This document shows, piece by piece, positions 55,049 to 62,718 of a stretch of DNA of 62,718 nucleotides. The DNA comes from Paenarthrobacter sp. GTDB lineage: Bacteria; Actinomycetota; Actinomycetes; Actinomycetales; Micrococcaceae. The stretch covers positions 1 through 62,718 of the forward strand of contig JAPSHX010000021.1 of assembly GCA_031179305.1 (NCBI GenBank), in the 5' to 3' direction. Below the pieces are notes generated by a model. It searched no databases. It was not told where the DNA came from and saw only the letters and a list, made by a program, of their open reading frames with translations. Numbering within the stretch: position 1 is the first letter of the stretch; every line of letters begins with the position of its first letter. The position numbers and the translations under genes are program-made.

Positions 55049-55827
55049 GTGAACACCCGCACCGTATATACAAATGTCATTATCTTCACCGCCGACGGCC
55101 CTGAAGCCGCAGCCTTTCTCGTGAAGGACGATCGCTTCGGATACGTGGGCAGCGAAGCTTAGGCCCTGCGGGCCGCAGGACCTGCCGCTGCCGTCGTTGA
55201 TCTAGGCGGCGCATTTGCCCTGCCAAGCTTCATTGACGCCCACACTCATCTGCTGATGATGATGGGACAGGCCGTGCAAAAAGTTGCGCTGCGTGACGCA
55301 TCAGACCTCCTTGAAATCCAGCGCCGCTTCCGGCAAGCCGCAGGTGATCAACCTGAAGCGCCACGCATTCTCGGTGCAGGCTGGCTCTATTCCGCACTGG
55401 GCGGCGCCGCCCTCATCCGTCAAATGCTCGGCGAGGCCGTCCCTGATCGTCCGGTCTACCTGGACGCGAACGACCTGCACTCTGTCTGGGTCAACAGCGC
55501 GGCCCGGGCCGAGCTGGGCATCGACCACACCACGTTCGACCCCGCCGGCGGCAGCATAAGCCGCGACCCGGCCACCGGCAAAGCGGACGGAATGCTGTAC
55601 GAGACCGCCGCCCACCAAATCATCCGGCCCGCCCTGGCGAACACAGGCACCGATGAAGACCACGACTCGAGTCTCGAGGCCGCCTTTGAGTACTATCTCA
55701 GCTCCGGGTGACCAGCGCGGTGGACATGGCAGTCCAAGAAGACGACCTTGACGCTTTCAAGCGTGCCCTCCACCTCCACGGTGGCTCACTGACTTTTCCG
55801 AGCATTGGTCCTCACGCCCGGGGGTGA
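55049..55827 (+). pseudogene. Broken YtcJ-like amidohydrolase gene (N-terminal half only)
   Basis: A GTG-started frame reads VNTRTVYTNVIIFTADG..., meets TAG at 55160, then continues in the same frame with the metal-binding LPSFIDAHTHLL and RPVYLDANDLHSVWVNSAA. At 55709 a 1-nt deletion in a G run gives a TGA. The next frame restores VTSAVDMAVQEDDLDAFKRAL before ending at 55825. The C-terminal catalytic half is missing and the convergent TetR gene takes its place. It is paralogous to the intact amidohydrolase just downstream. Confidence 0.85.
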
Positions 55828-56480
55828 ACACTGCGTCGTGCGTCCATCCCCGCCACGATTGCCTCCAACCCCAGTTCAAACGCTTGATCTGCGGCAGGCG
55901 CACAGCTATTTGTCCGACCCCGGGCCCGCAGCGCGGCGTTGAAAACCGGTACTTTGTCGGCGAAGTCGCCAGGTTCAAGCATGTCCGCGGGGGCTACCGC
56001 GTCGAGGGCGGAGCCGAGGATGAAGTTCTCCAGCGCCACAATATTGTTTACGACCAGTTGTTCCGGCCATCCGCCGTCCCGAAAGCCTGCGGCTACTGCC
56101 TCGTACATCGTAAGGGTGCGGTGCGCTCCAGCGACTGGGAGCGTCGCCAGCAATGCGATGGCATAGGGATGGGCGGCGAACGCTGCCCGGTAGGAGCGGG
56201 CCCAGCGGGAGACCGCTTCGGGCCAGGGCCGGGTGCCAAAAGCCGAAGTGTCGATCCGGTCCGAAATGACTTCCCGCATCCCCGCCAGGACTTCTTTCTT
56301 GCCACCGACGTGGTGGTACAGGGCCGGAGTCTTAACACCCAGGTCAGCGGCCAGCGCGGCCATGGTGAAGTCTTCCGGGCCCGTCCGTTCGAGGACATCG
56401 AGAGCGGCCGCCAGTATCAGTTCCCGGCTCAGGACGCTCTTGTTCGGCCTCCCGGCCTTGCGCTGCAGCGTGTTTGACAT
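55812..56480 (-). CDS. TetR/AcrR regulator, amidohydrolase-linked
   Basis: A 222-residue repressor with the HTH GPEDFTMAALAADLGVKTPALYHHV and a TetR_C-like ligand domain (LATLPVAGAHRTLTMYEAVA). It is divergent from the intact YtcJ-like amidohydrolase across 90 nt that contains an inverted repeat, so it probably controls that gene. Its 3' end overlaps the frame of the truncated amidohydrolase relic by 16 nt. Confidence 0.87.
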   Translation of the reverse strand: MSNTLQRKAGRPNKSVLSRELILAAALDVLERTGPEDFTMAALAADLGVKTPALYHHVGGKKEVLAGMREVISDRIDTSAFGTRPWPEAVSRWARSYRAAFAAHPYAIALLATLPVAGAHRTLTMYEAVAAGFRDGGWPEQLVVNNIVALENFILGSALDAVAPADMLEPGDFADKVPVFNAALRARGRTNSCAPAADQAFELGLEAIVAGMDARRSVHPRA

Positions 56481-56535
56481 TTGCCCCTTACCCCTTGCAG
56501 GTTGCCTACATCACATCATAGTGTTGGATTCAGTT

Positions 56536-56554
56536 AATTTAATCACGTTAAATT
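56536..56554. promoter_or_regulatory. AT-rich operator between TetR and amidohydrolase
   Basis: Inverted repeat AATTTAA-TCACG-TTAAATT, an unusually AT-rich 19 bp in this GC-rich DNA, 17 nt before the amidohydrolase ATG. The position suits repression by the divergent TetR protein. Confidence 0.65.
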
Positions 56555-56570
56555 TTTCGATGGAGTCTCT

Positions 56571-58235
56571 ATGGTGCTGACCGTCTTCCATTCCGGAACT
56601 ATTGCCATTTCCGATGCTTTTGAGCCACCTGGGGAGGCACGTCCGACGGCCCTCGCTGTGCGGGACGGTGTCATCGAGGCCATCGGCGACGCGGCCCTGG
56701 ACCTGCTGGGAGAGGCCACCGAGACTGTGGATCTGGCAGGACTTCACCTGTCACCCTCATTCGCCGACGGCCATGCCCATCCGCTCTTCGGCGGCCTTGA
56801 GGACCTAGGTCCGCAGATCCGATCGTGCGTCTCCGTGGAGGAAATCGCGGACTCTGTCCGCGAATGGGCCAAGGCCAATCCGGGCAGTGGCTGGATTGTC
56901 GGCGCCAGCTACGATGCCACACTGGCTCCCGACGGAATCTTCGACGCCGAGTGGCTCGACGCCACGGTCGCTGACCGACCGGTACTGCTGAGGTCCTGGG
57001 ATTATCACACGATCTGGGTCAATTCGGCCGCCCTACTGGCGGCCGGAATCGACAGGACCACACCGGACCCGGCGCGCGGCCGGATCGTGCGCCGCCCGGA
57101 TGGATCGCCAGTGGGAACGCTCATGGAGGCCGGCGCTATCGAGCTGATCGCACGGGTGCTGCCGGAATACACCTTGGAGCAGCGCATGGCCGCACTTCAG
57201 GCAGCCACGGCTAAGTTCGCGGCTGCCGGCGTCACCTGGATCCAGGACGCCTGGGTCGAGCTCAAAGACCTACCCGCCTATGAATCCGCGGCGGTGTCCG
57301 GGCGCCTCGACGCCCGCATCAATCTTGCCTTCAAGGCCGAACCCGCGGACTGGAACGTCCAGACCGAGACCTTCATGGGGGCACGCGAACGCATCGAGGA
57401 GCTCGCCAGCCCCATGCTGACGGCCAACACGGTGAAGTTCTTCATCGACGGCATCATCGAAAGCCGGACCGCCTGCATGCTCGCCCCCTACGCCGATGCT
57501 CCAGCAGAAACGGGACTGCCAAACTGGGAGCGTGACCAACTCCACGACGCCATGGCAGCCTTCGACGCCCTGGGGTTCCAGTTACACCTCCACGCGATCG
57601 GTGACGCCGCAGTCCGGTTCGCCCTGGACGGGCTCGAGGACGTACAAAAACGCAATGGCCGGCGTGACCGGCGCCCGGTCATTGCCCATCTTCAGGTAGT
57701 GGATCCCACCGACATCGGGCGCTTCGCGGACCTCGGGGCCGTGGCCAATTTTGAACCACTTTGGGCCTGCGAGGACGAGGTCATGCGGTTGCTAACGATT
57801 CCCCGTCTGGGTTCCCCACGGGCGGACTCGCAGTATCCTATTGCCTCTCTGGCGCGGGCCGGCGTCCACATATCCTTTGGCAGCGACTGGCCTGTCACCG
57901 GACATCAGCCGGTGCCAGGGCTGGCCACGGCAGTAACGCGCCAAGGGGCCCACTATCTCCCCGACGGCGGCTGGATCCCGAACGAACGGGTCGACGTCGA
58001 CACCGCGCTGACCGCATACACCTCCGGCGTTGCCCACCAAGCCTTCGCGGAGCGGAGTTGGGGTGCTCTGCGTCCCGGCATGAGTGCTGATCTCGTCCTG
58101 CTCTCGGAAGACCCGAGGCGCGTCCCTGACGATGGGCTAGCCGCCATCGCCGTCGTCGGCACCTGGCTCGCAGGCCGCCCCACCTACGCCACCAACCTCC
58201 CAAGATCCGGCTCGCTCACGCGAACGCAATCATGA
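56571..58235 (+). CDS. YtcJ-like amidohydrolase family protein
   Basis: A 554-residue metal-dependent hydrolase of the amidohydrolase_3 group. The metal-binding HxH is in SFADGHAHPLFGG, with DYHTIWVNSAALLAAGI, LHLHAIGDAAVRF, and the late FGSDWPVTGHQPVPG segment (metal-site Asp). Its ATG is preceded by GGAGTC (weak ribosome site). It probably hydrolyses an amide, lactam or similar bond of the island's substrate or its product. Controlled by the divergent TetR gene through the AT-rich dyad. Confidence 0.92.
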   Translation: MVLTVFHSGTIAISDAFEPPGEARPTALAVRDGVIEAIGDAALDLLGEATETVDLAGLHLSPSFADGHAHPLFGGLEDLGPQIRSCVSVEEIADSVREWAKANPGSGWIVGASYDATLAPDGIFDAEWLDATVADRPVLLRSWDYHTIWVNSAALLAAGIDRTTPDPARGRIVRRPDGSPVGTLMEAGAIELIARVLPEYTLEQRMAALQAATAKFAAAGVTWIQDAWVELKDLPAYESAAVSGRLDARINLAFKAEPADWNVQTETFMGARERIEELASPMLTANTVKFFIDGIIESRTACMLAPYADAPAETGLPNWERDQLHDAMAAFDALGFQLHLHAIGDAAVRFALDGLEDVQKRNGRRDRRPVIAHLQVVDPTDIGRFADLGAVANFEPLWACEDEVMRLLTIPRLGSPRADSQYPIASLARAGVHISFGSDWPVTGHQPVPGLATAVTRQGAHYLPDGGWIPNERVDVDTALTAYTSGVAHQAFAERSWGALRPGMSADLVLLSEDPRRVPDDGLAAIAVVGTWLAGRPTYATNLPRSGSLTRTQS

Positions 58236-58326
58236 CAGCTGGAAGGACAGCCAAGTAGCAGAGCCGTACCCTCAACGATGCCGCCCCGCAGCGATACGCG
58301 GCCGGGCCGCGGTTAAGCTTCCCGAT

Positions 58327-58344
58327 TTCCGGAGTGCTCCGGAA
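58327..58344. promoter_or_regulatory. Operator-like palindrome TTCCGGAG-TG-CTCCGGAA
   Basis: A perfect 8-2-8 dyad, 31 nt before a short ORF that has its own ribosome site. It looks like a regulated promoter whose gene has been lost. Confidence 0.45.
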
Positions 58345-58375
58345 CACCGCACCATAAACTTATCCGGAGGCCGCG

Positions 58376-58546
58376 ATGGGAAAAGATTCCGCAGTTATTA
58401 ACACCACACGGCCCACCGAAACAGCCGGATCCAGCCAGACCGCCCACGGCACTCCTCGCCTTGGACAACATCAGCCAATCAGTCTCCCCCGGCATCGTGT
58501 TGCTGGCCTGGGTGTGGAGAGGCCGGGGATTCCTATCATTGAGTAG
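58376..58546 (+). pseudogene. Possible truncated gene start (56 codons)
   Basis: An ATG with CGGAGG 5 nt upstream opens MGKDSAVINTTRPTETAGSS. After about 30 codons a different frame reads ALDNISQSVSPGIVLLAWVW, hydrophobic and possibly the first membrane segment of a lost transporter. As written the frame ends in a short basic peptide. It is either a small ORF or a frameshifted and truncated transporter gene. No family can be named. Confidence 0.3.
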
Positions 58547-58596
58547 GCTGTGGCCCCTCGACGGCGTCCGTCTTCAGATGCCGTCGGCCAGCAACG

Positions 58597-61551
58597 TCAC
58601 CACCCTTCCGTGAGTACTTTGTCCAGCATTCGCAGGAAGAATCGGGCGCTCTCGGCGGTGAAGCACAATGGTGGTTTGATTTTGAGAATGTTCTGGCGGT
58701 CCCCGGTGGGCAGCACAATAATTCCAAGCTCGAGCATTCTGTCGCAGATCGCGCGTGTTTCTTCCGCGGCCGGTTCCAGCGTGACGCGGTTACGCACGAA
58801 TTCAAGTCCTTGGTACAGGCCTTTGCCGTGGACAGTTCCAATGATGTCGTGCTTGGTCATGAGTTCGCTAAAACCGTCAGTGAGGATCTGCCCTACTGCA
58901 GCCGCGTTCGCCTGCAGATTGTCGGATTCGATAACGTCCAGGACGGTCAGACCGATACGGCTGCTCAGCGTGCTACCGCCGGATGAGGAGAAAAAGTCAC
59001 CTTGGGCTGCCAGGGCATCGGCTATCTCGCGGCGAGTAATGACAGCCCCGAGAGGATGGCCATTGCCCATGGCTTTTGCCATCGTAATGATGTCCGGTTC
59101 AGCGCCGTGCTCTTCGAAACCCCAGAAATGGGAGCCCAGCCGCCCGTAACCAACCTGGACTTCATCAGCGATGCATACGCCGCCCTGGTTTCTGATAATG
59201 GCGTACATGGCGTCCAGATAACCTGGTGGCGTTCCGATGGCTCCGGCATTGCCATTTCGTGGCTCTGCGATGAAGGCGCCGATGGGTTTGCCGGATCGTT
59301 CAAGCTTGTGCAGTAGCCGTGCCGCATCCTCTGCATATCGTGCCCCTGCACCTTCACCGCGGTGAGTGCCTCGATAGTCGTTGGGGGCATCCACCACATG
59401 GACCCAAGTCGGCCGACTTTGCGCTGCCTGGGGGTTGTCCGAGGTCGAGGTGGAAACAGCATCGGCTGCAAGCGACCACCCATGGTAGGACTCTTCACAG
59501 CAAAGTACGTTCTCTCGATTGGTGAAAGCCTTGGACAGGCGAAGTGCCAGGTCCACGGCCTCTGTGCCGCTGTTGACCAGGAAGACGGTGTCAAGCGTCG
59601 TGGGAACCTTGGTCAACAATCTCTCTGAGAAATCGGCCACAGCGTTGTAATTGAACCGCGAATTAGTGTTCAGCCTGCTCCACTGTCGGTACGCCGTTGC
59701 AGCAATGACCGGGTTTCCGTGGCCCAGGACTGAGACATTGTTGACCATGTCCAGGTAGTGGCGACCGTTCGTGTCTATGAGATGTTCTTTCCATCCTCTC
59801 TCTATCCGAGGCGGCGCGTTGTAGTAGTAGCCCTGCAAAGGGTTGTAAGCACCTCGACGGCGCTCCAACACTGACTGGGCGTCACCCGTCTTCGACATTT
59901 CGGACGCCGCGATTACCGGAGCTCCGACGAGCAGCTGTACTGGATCCTTGTACAGGGCCGCGTAGCCGCAGAATTCTGAAGCCCTGACGAATCGGGGAGA
60001 GTGCAAGTTGGCGTGCTCCCGCCCGCCGTGAGTGCGCCAGACTGTTGTTCCTGCGGCACCAATGAGACCCAGCAAATCTCCTGCGTTTACCGTTGTTACC
60101 TTGCCTGGGGAATGAGCGACCTCTACAAGTCCTTGGAGGATGACTGTGTCCTGGGAGCCGCTAAGTGTCACGACTGCAGTTTGGGGGTCGACGGTTGCTG
60201 AACCCGCGAAGGGGGCGTAGATGCCCAGTCGGTTCCGTGCGTGGACCTCGACGGCAACAGCGACGTTGGCTGCTTCAAATTCGCTGTGGGAAGTTGCCCG
60301 AGTAAGCCGGGCTTCACCAAATCGGGTCAGTACAACTTCGGCGTCCAAGAGATGCCGGTCCAGGATGTACCGTTCCTGCCTTGGCCCATCCAACCAGGAC
60401 CCTTCACTGAAGGAGTCGCTGTCCCACCCTAGATTTACTGTCACAGATTGAGTGCGCAGCATGGGTTGCGCACTTCGGGTCCCCAAGGGGGTTCCGGCTG
60501 AAGTTTTGGGTTTACCAACGGCTGCCCTGATACTGGCTTCGGCGACATCCCAGTCGAAGCTTGCCGGAACGTTAAAACACTCCCATTCGCGATCGATGGC
60601 TGAGGAAGCGTACCCGTTCTCTGGATCGACGGCGATTTGCTGTTCACCGCTGACCGCAAGCACCGCTCCGCGTAGAACGATCAGGGGCCACAAAGCTGTA
60701 ATCTCAGCTTCGGTCAGAGGAAGTACTTCATTGAAAGCCTCGATGAGGGGAAGAATCGACAGCGGCTCCCCAGGGGCGTGGTGAAATACCGATGCGCAAG
60801 CAACCGCGAGCTCGCTGATTCGCCAGCTGTACATCGCGTCGCCGAAATCGATGATACCCACGATCCGCGTGAGGCCTTCTTCATCTATGCAGAAAACGAC
60901 ATTGTCGTCGGTAATGTCACCGTGGATTGCTTGAACAGGCAACTCGTCTCTGAGCGGCCGGAGTCCTTTCGTGAGACGGGACAAGGCACTCTCAAGCAAG
61001 TTGCGCTTGTGAGGATCCCGCACGAAGTGCAGCAAGTCGGCAACTACTTCTTCGCCTACTCTAAGGTCCCACTGGAGGGCCCGATCCAGCCCTGGGTGCT
61101 CCAACCCGGCCAGGACAATAGAGGTCTCTGCAAGTGTTCGTCCCAAAGCGCCCAAGACCGTGGGGGATAAGTACTGCCTGTCAATGAGCGGCGTCCCGTC
61201 AACGAAGGTGAGGAGTCGAACGCAGTGACCCCTGCCTGCAATTGAGGTCGTGTGTACTGGAAAACCTGCAGATGAGGACGTCGGGACCGGTGCATTGAGG
61301 CCAGCGGCGACCAACCTTTCCATCGCTGCGTTCTGGGCCGCAATTTCATCAGATGAAAACGCCGGATTGCTGACCTTCAACAACCATTGCTGACGGTCAT
61401 CGGACACTAGGAAGTTGCGGTCCTGCTGACTACCCAACTCTCTGATGGACAATACATCCACACCGAAGAGGTCCCGCGCCAGGTCAGACGCTTCCTGCAG
61501 GGAAACATCAGGGCGGGGAAGGCCTTCTTGGTCATTAACGGAAATAGGCAT
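58597..61551 (-). CDS. Kinase-like/M23-like/class III aminotransferase fusion protein
   Basis: A 984-residue three-part protein. Residues ~1-330 are an APH/homoserine-kinase-like domain (HGDITDDNVVF catalytic loop; IIDFGDAMYSW metal-binding Asp). Residues ~430-560 resemble an M23/lipoyl-like beta barrel (APFAGSATVDPQ, NAGDLLGLIGAAG). Residues ~575-984 are a PLP-dependent class III aminotransferase or phospholyase with NSGTEAVDLALRL, IADEVQVGYGRLG, and PLP lysine Lys826 in MAKAMGNGHPLG. AGXT2L/ethanolamine-phosphate lyase-like fusions share this plan. Divergent from an Lrp/AsnC gene. Confidence 0.92.
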   Translation of the reverse strand: MPISVNDQEGLPRPDVSLQEASDLARDLFGVDVLSIRELGSQQDRNFLVSDDRQQWLLKVSNPAFSSDEIAAQNAAMERLVAAGLNAPVPTSSSAGFPVHTTSIAGRGHCVRLLTFVDGTPLIDRQYLSPTVLGALGRTLAETSIVLAGLEHPGLDRALQWDLRVGEEVVADLLHFVRDPHKRNLLESALSRLTKGLRPLRDELPVQAIHGDITDDNVVFCIDEEGLTRIVGIIDFGDAMYSWRISELAVACASVFHHAPGEPLSILPLIEAFNEVLPLTEAEITALWPLIVLRGAVLAVSGEQQIAVDPENGYASSAIDREWECFNVPASFDWDVAEASIRAAVGKPKTSAGTPLGTRSAQPMLRTQSVTVNLGWDSDSFSEGSWLDGPRQERYILDRHLLDAEVVLTRFGEARLTRATSHSEFEAANVAVAVEVHARNRLGIYAPFAGSATVDPQTAVVTLSGSQDTVILQGLVEVAHSPGKVTTVNAGDLLGLIGAAGTTVWRTHGGREHANLHSPRFVRASEFCGYAALYKDPVQLLVGAPVIAASEMSKTGDAQSVLERRRGAYNPLQGYYYNAPPRIERGWKEHLIDTNGRHYLDMVNNVSVLGHGNPVIAATAYRQWSRLNTNSRFNYNAVADFSERLLTKVPTTLDTVFLVNSGTEAVDLALRLSKAFTNRENVLCCEESYHGWSLAADAVSTSTSDNPQAAQSRPTWVHVVDAPNDYRGTHRGEGAGARYAEDAARLLHKLERSGKPIGAFIAEPRNGNAGAIGTPPGYLDAMYAIIRNQGGVCIADEVQVGYGRLGSHFWGFEEHGAEPDIITMAKAMGNGHPLGAVITRREIADALAAQGDFFSSSGGSTLSSRIGLTVLDVIESDNLQANAAAVGQILTDGFSELMTKHDIIGTVHGKGLYQGLEFVRNRVTLEPAAEETRAICDRMLELGIIVLPTGDRQNILKIKPPLCFTAESARFFLRMLDKVLTEGW

Positions 61552-61635
61552 AGTTACTCACTCTGGCATATGGATGACGGATAGTTACTGACAGCGTACT
61601 AAAAATCATTATTCGTCATTGTATATGCTTGCTCT
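61552..61635. promoter_or_regulatory. Divergent promoter region, fusion gene and Lrp gene
   Basis: This 84-nt region is AT-rich for this genome. It has a direct repeat of ATAGTTACT (61551-61559 and 61581-61589) and an imperfect inverted pair built on GATGACG and CGTCATT. These are candidate Lrp-type sites; no exact dyad is present. Confidence 0.4.
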
Positions 61636-62148
61636 ATGGATGAACCAGCTATCCCTCAAGAATCGTTGCCCGATCCTGCTGCGGCCCAGAACCAAGGACT
61701 AGAGCATGTGGACGCTGTAGACCGGGTGCTGATCACTCACCTGCAGAAAGATGGCCGCGCGCCGTACTCGGATCTAGCATCCGCGACAGGATTGTCTGCA
61801 GGTGGGGCCCGCCTGAGAGTCAGGCGGCTCAAAGAACGTGGAATTTTGGACGTGGTAGGCGTGACCGACCCCCTCAAACTGGGGTACCGGAGCATGGCAA
61901 TGCTCGGCATACGAGTTGGGGGTGACGTCGAAGAAGTCGCCGACGCCCTTGGGGACATGGAAGAGGTTATCTATGTGGTCCTCGCCGCGGGTTCCATCGA
62001 CATTCTCGCCGAAGTCATCGCGCCCGATAACGAAGGCCTCTTCGACGTCATAAACCGACGGATCCGCTTCGTGCCCGGCATAGCCTCCGTCGAAACCTAC
62101 ACCTACTACCGGACACACACCCACAGATTCAGCTGGGGGGTTCACTAG
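61636..62148 (+). CDS. Lrp/AsnC family transcriptional regulator
   Basis: A 170-residue regulator. The HTH (YSDLASATGLSAGGARLRVRRLKERGIL) is followed by a RAM/AsnC ligand domain with VYVVLAAGSIDILAEVIAPD and a C-terminal FVPGIASVETYTYYRTH. It is divergent from the aminotransferase fusion, so it is the likely amino-acid-responsive regulator of that gene. A weak ribosome site precedes the ATG. Confidence 0.92.
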   Translation: MDEPAIPQESLPDPAAAQNQGLEHVDAVDRVLITHLQKDGRAPYSDLASATGLSAGGARLRVRRLKERGILDVVGVTDPLKLGYRSMAMLGIRVGGDVEEVADALGDMEEVIYVVLAAGSIDILAEVIAPDNEGLFDVINRRIRFVPGIASVETYTYYRTHTHRFSWGVH

Positions 62149-62270
62149 CATTCCACGCTGTCCAGATGTTTAGCCAAAGCGCTTGTAGCGCAGACAGCCG
62201 GCGGCGTTGATATGGTGCGAATGACCGGGTTTCCGAGCGTGAAGCGTCAGCAGACTGACACTCTAGGGCC

Positions 62271-62718
62271 CTAGCCCATCTTCCACTTGTTGATGCGGTA
62301 CGAGTTGCCCAATTGCTCGACGAGCCCCGGGCGTGCATCCCAATACGTTTTGTGGCCACTCACACCCAGCATCTGCGGGGTGCCCCACGGTGTGACGGAG
62401 AACAGGTTCACGGCTTGAATCTCTTCACCGCGGGCGTTGGTGCAGGTGAAGCCGATAACCACAGCCTCGCCTCTGCGGAATTCACGGATTTCCGGCATGG
62501 TGGTCTTGAAGTCGGCCGTGCACTTGTGGCCCACCAGGTTCTGGGGCAATTCGGTAGCAGTCATCCCCTTGTAGCGGGTTTCGATGTCCTCGATGGCCTT
62601 CTTGATCTCCGCCGGGTCCTTGCCGAACTTGCCTTCCTCAGACTCCGCAAAGAACGCGTAGGCGAGCGCAATTCCGTCTCCGTCGGCCTCCACAGTTCCT
62701 TGGGCCTTCTTCTGGATT
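62271..62718 (-). CDS. Hypothetical protein (partial, 5' end beyond window)
   Basis: The frame runs off the right edge; the visible ~148 residues start IQKKAQGTVEADG and end YRINKWKMG. It is acidic, with a helical N-terminal part (DPAEIKKAIEDIETRYKGM) and a beta-rich C-terminal half with two cysteines (HKCTADF, GFTCTNA). A GTG within the visible part could be mistaken for the start, but the frame stays open. No family recognised. A CTAGGGCCCTAG palindrome covers the stop codon. Confidence 0.6.
   Translation of the reverse strand, partial: IQKKAQGTVEADGDGIALAYAFFAESEEGKFGKDPAEIKKAIEDIETRYKGMTATELPQNLVGHKCTADFKTTMPEIREFRRGEAVVIGFTCTNARGEEIQAVNLFSVTPWGTPQMLGVSGHKTYWDARPGLVEQLGNSYRINKWKMG

Larger units (their letters stand above)
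58236..58596. other. Intergenic region with operator-like dyad and gene relic, 361 nt
   Basis: Between the amidohydrolase and the convergent fusion gene. It holds a palindrome and a short ORF with a good ribosome site, both listed separately. Nothing else recognisable. Confidence 0.5.

Noticed and set aside
43623..58596. Integrase, transposase or flanking attachment repeats for the catabolic island
   Set aside because: I found no mobility gene and no tRNA at either edge, and could not identify matching flanking repeats by eye. The island call rests on gene content and relics only.

Overview
The window is chromosomal DNA from a high-GC actinobacterium, most likely Arthrobacter or Paenarthrobacter (Micrococcaceae). 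The evidence is G/C-ending codon use, LacI- and TetR-rich catabolic gene clusters, a copper amine oxidase whose active-site residues sit at a constant +11 offset from those I recall for the Arthrobacter globiformis enzyme, a DUF3151 gene next to class II aldolase, and a DUF6480 protein. I see no tRNA, rRNA, transposase, integrase or CRISPR array.

Layout. 1-62 is the tail of an unidentified gene. 0.2-6.2 kb is a polar amino-acid-type ABC uptake operon (binding protein, permease, ATPase, Gfo/Idh/MocA oxidoreductase, DAO-type flavoenzyme), divergent from its LacI regulator across two tandem LacI-type operators. 6.3-9.3 kb holds a 48-codon ORF coupled to an NTF2-like gene, an App1-type phosphatase and a cation/proton antiporter. 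9.4-10.9 kb is a TetR gene and a chloroperoxidase-like hydrolase sharing two 16-bp operators. 11-19 kb is amine uptake and oxidation: MHS-family MFS transporter, APC permease, aldehyde dehydrogenase, a cysteine/histidine-bearing membrane protein, copper amine oxidase and TetR. 19-23.7 kb is a LysR gene divergent from RidA, DUF1028, M20 amidohydrolase and aspartase-type lyase. 23.7-33.3 kb holds flavin and quinone oxidoreductases, a D-lactate-dehydrogenase-type FAD/Fe-S protein, DUF6480, an SMP-30 gene with a probable frameshift near its start, a drug exporter with TetR, and a DUF2306 protein.

33-43.6 kb is mostly conserved or housekeeping: purA, a UDG-like gene, a siderophore-iron ABC system with a putative IdeR box, DUF3151-fba, a secreted lipase and a SpoU methyltransferase.

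43.6-58.6 kb looks like an inserted and partly decayed catabolic island. Its left edge carries two gene relics (a GyrI-like domain and a NERD-domain fragment). Its body has TetR, DUF3237, an oligopeptide-type ABC importer with an amidase inside the operon and a permease-ATPase fusion, and a cytoplasmic arylsulfatase. It ends with a broken YtcJ-like amidohydrolase, another TetR and an intact YtcJ-like amidohydrolase. The combination suggests uptake and stepwise hydrolysis of an amide- and sulfate-bearing compound. This is an inference from gene content.

The right end has a 984-residue kinase-like/M23-like/class III aminotransferase fusion divergent from an Lrp/AsnC regulator, then a truncated hypothetical gene. 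Four convergent gene pairs overlap by exactly 4 nt at shared stop codons, and four hairpins share an ACGACGGCG outer stem.
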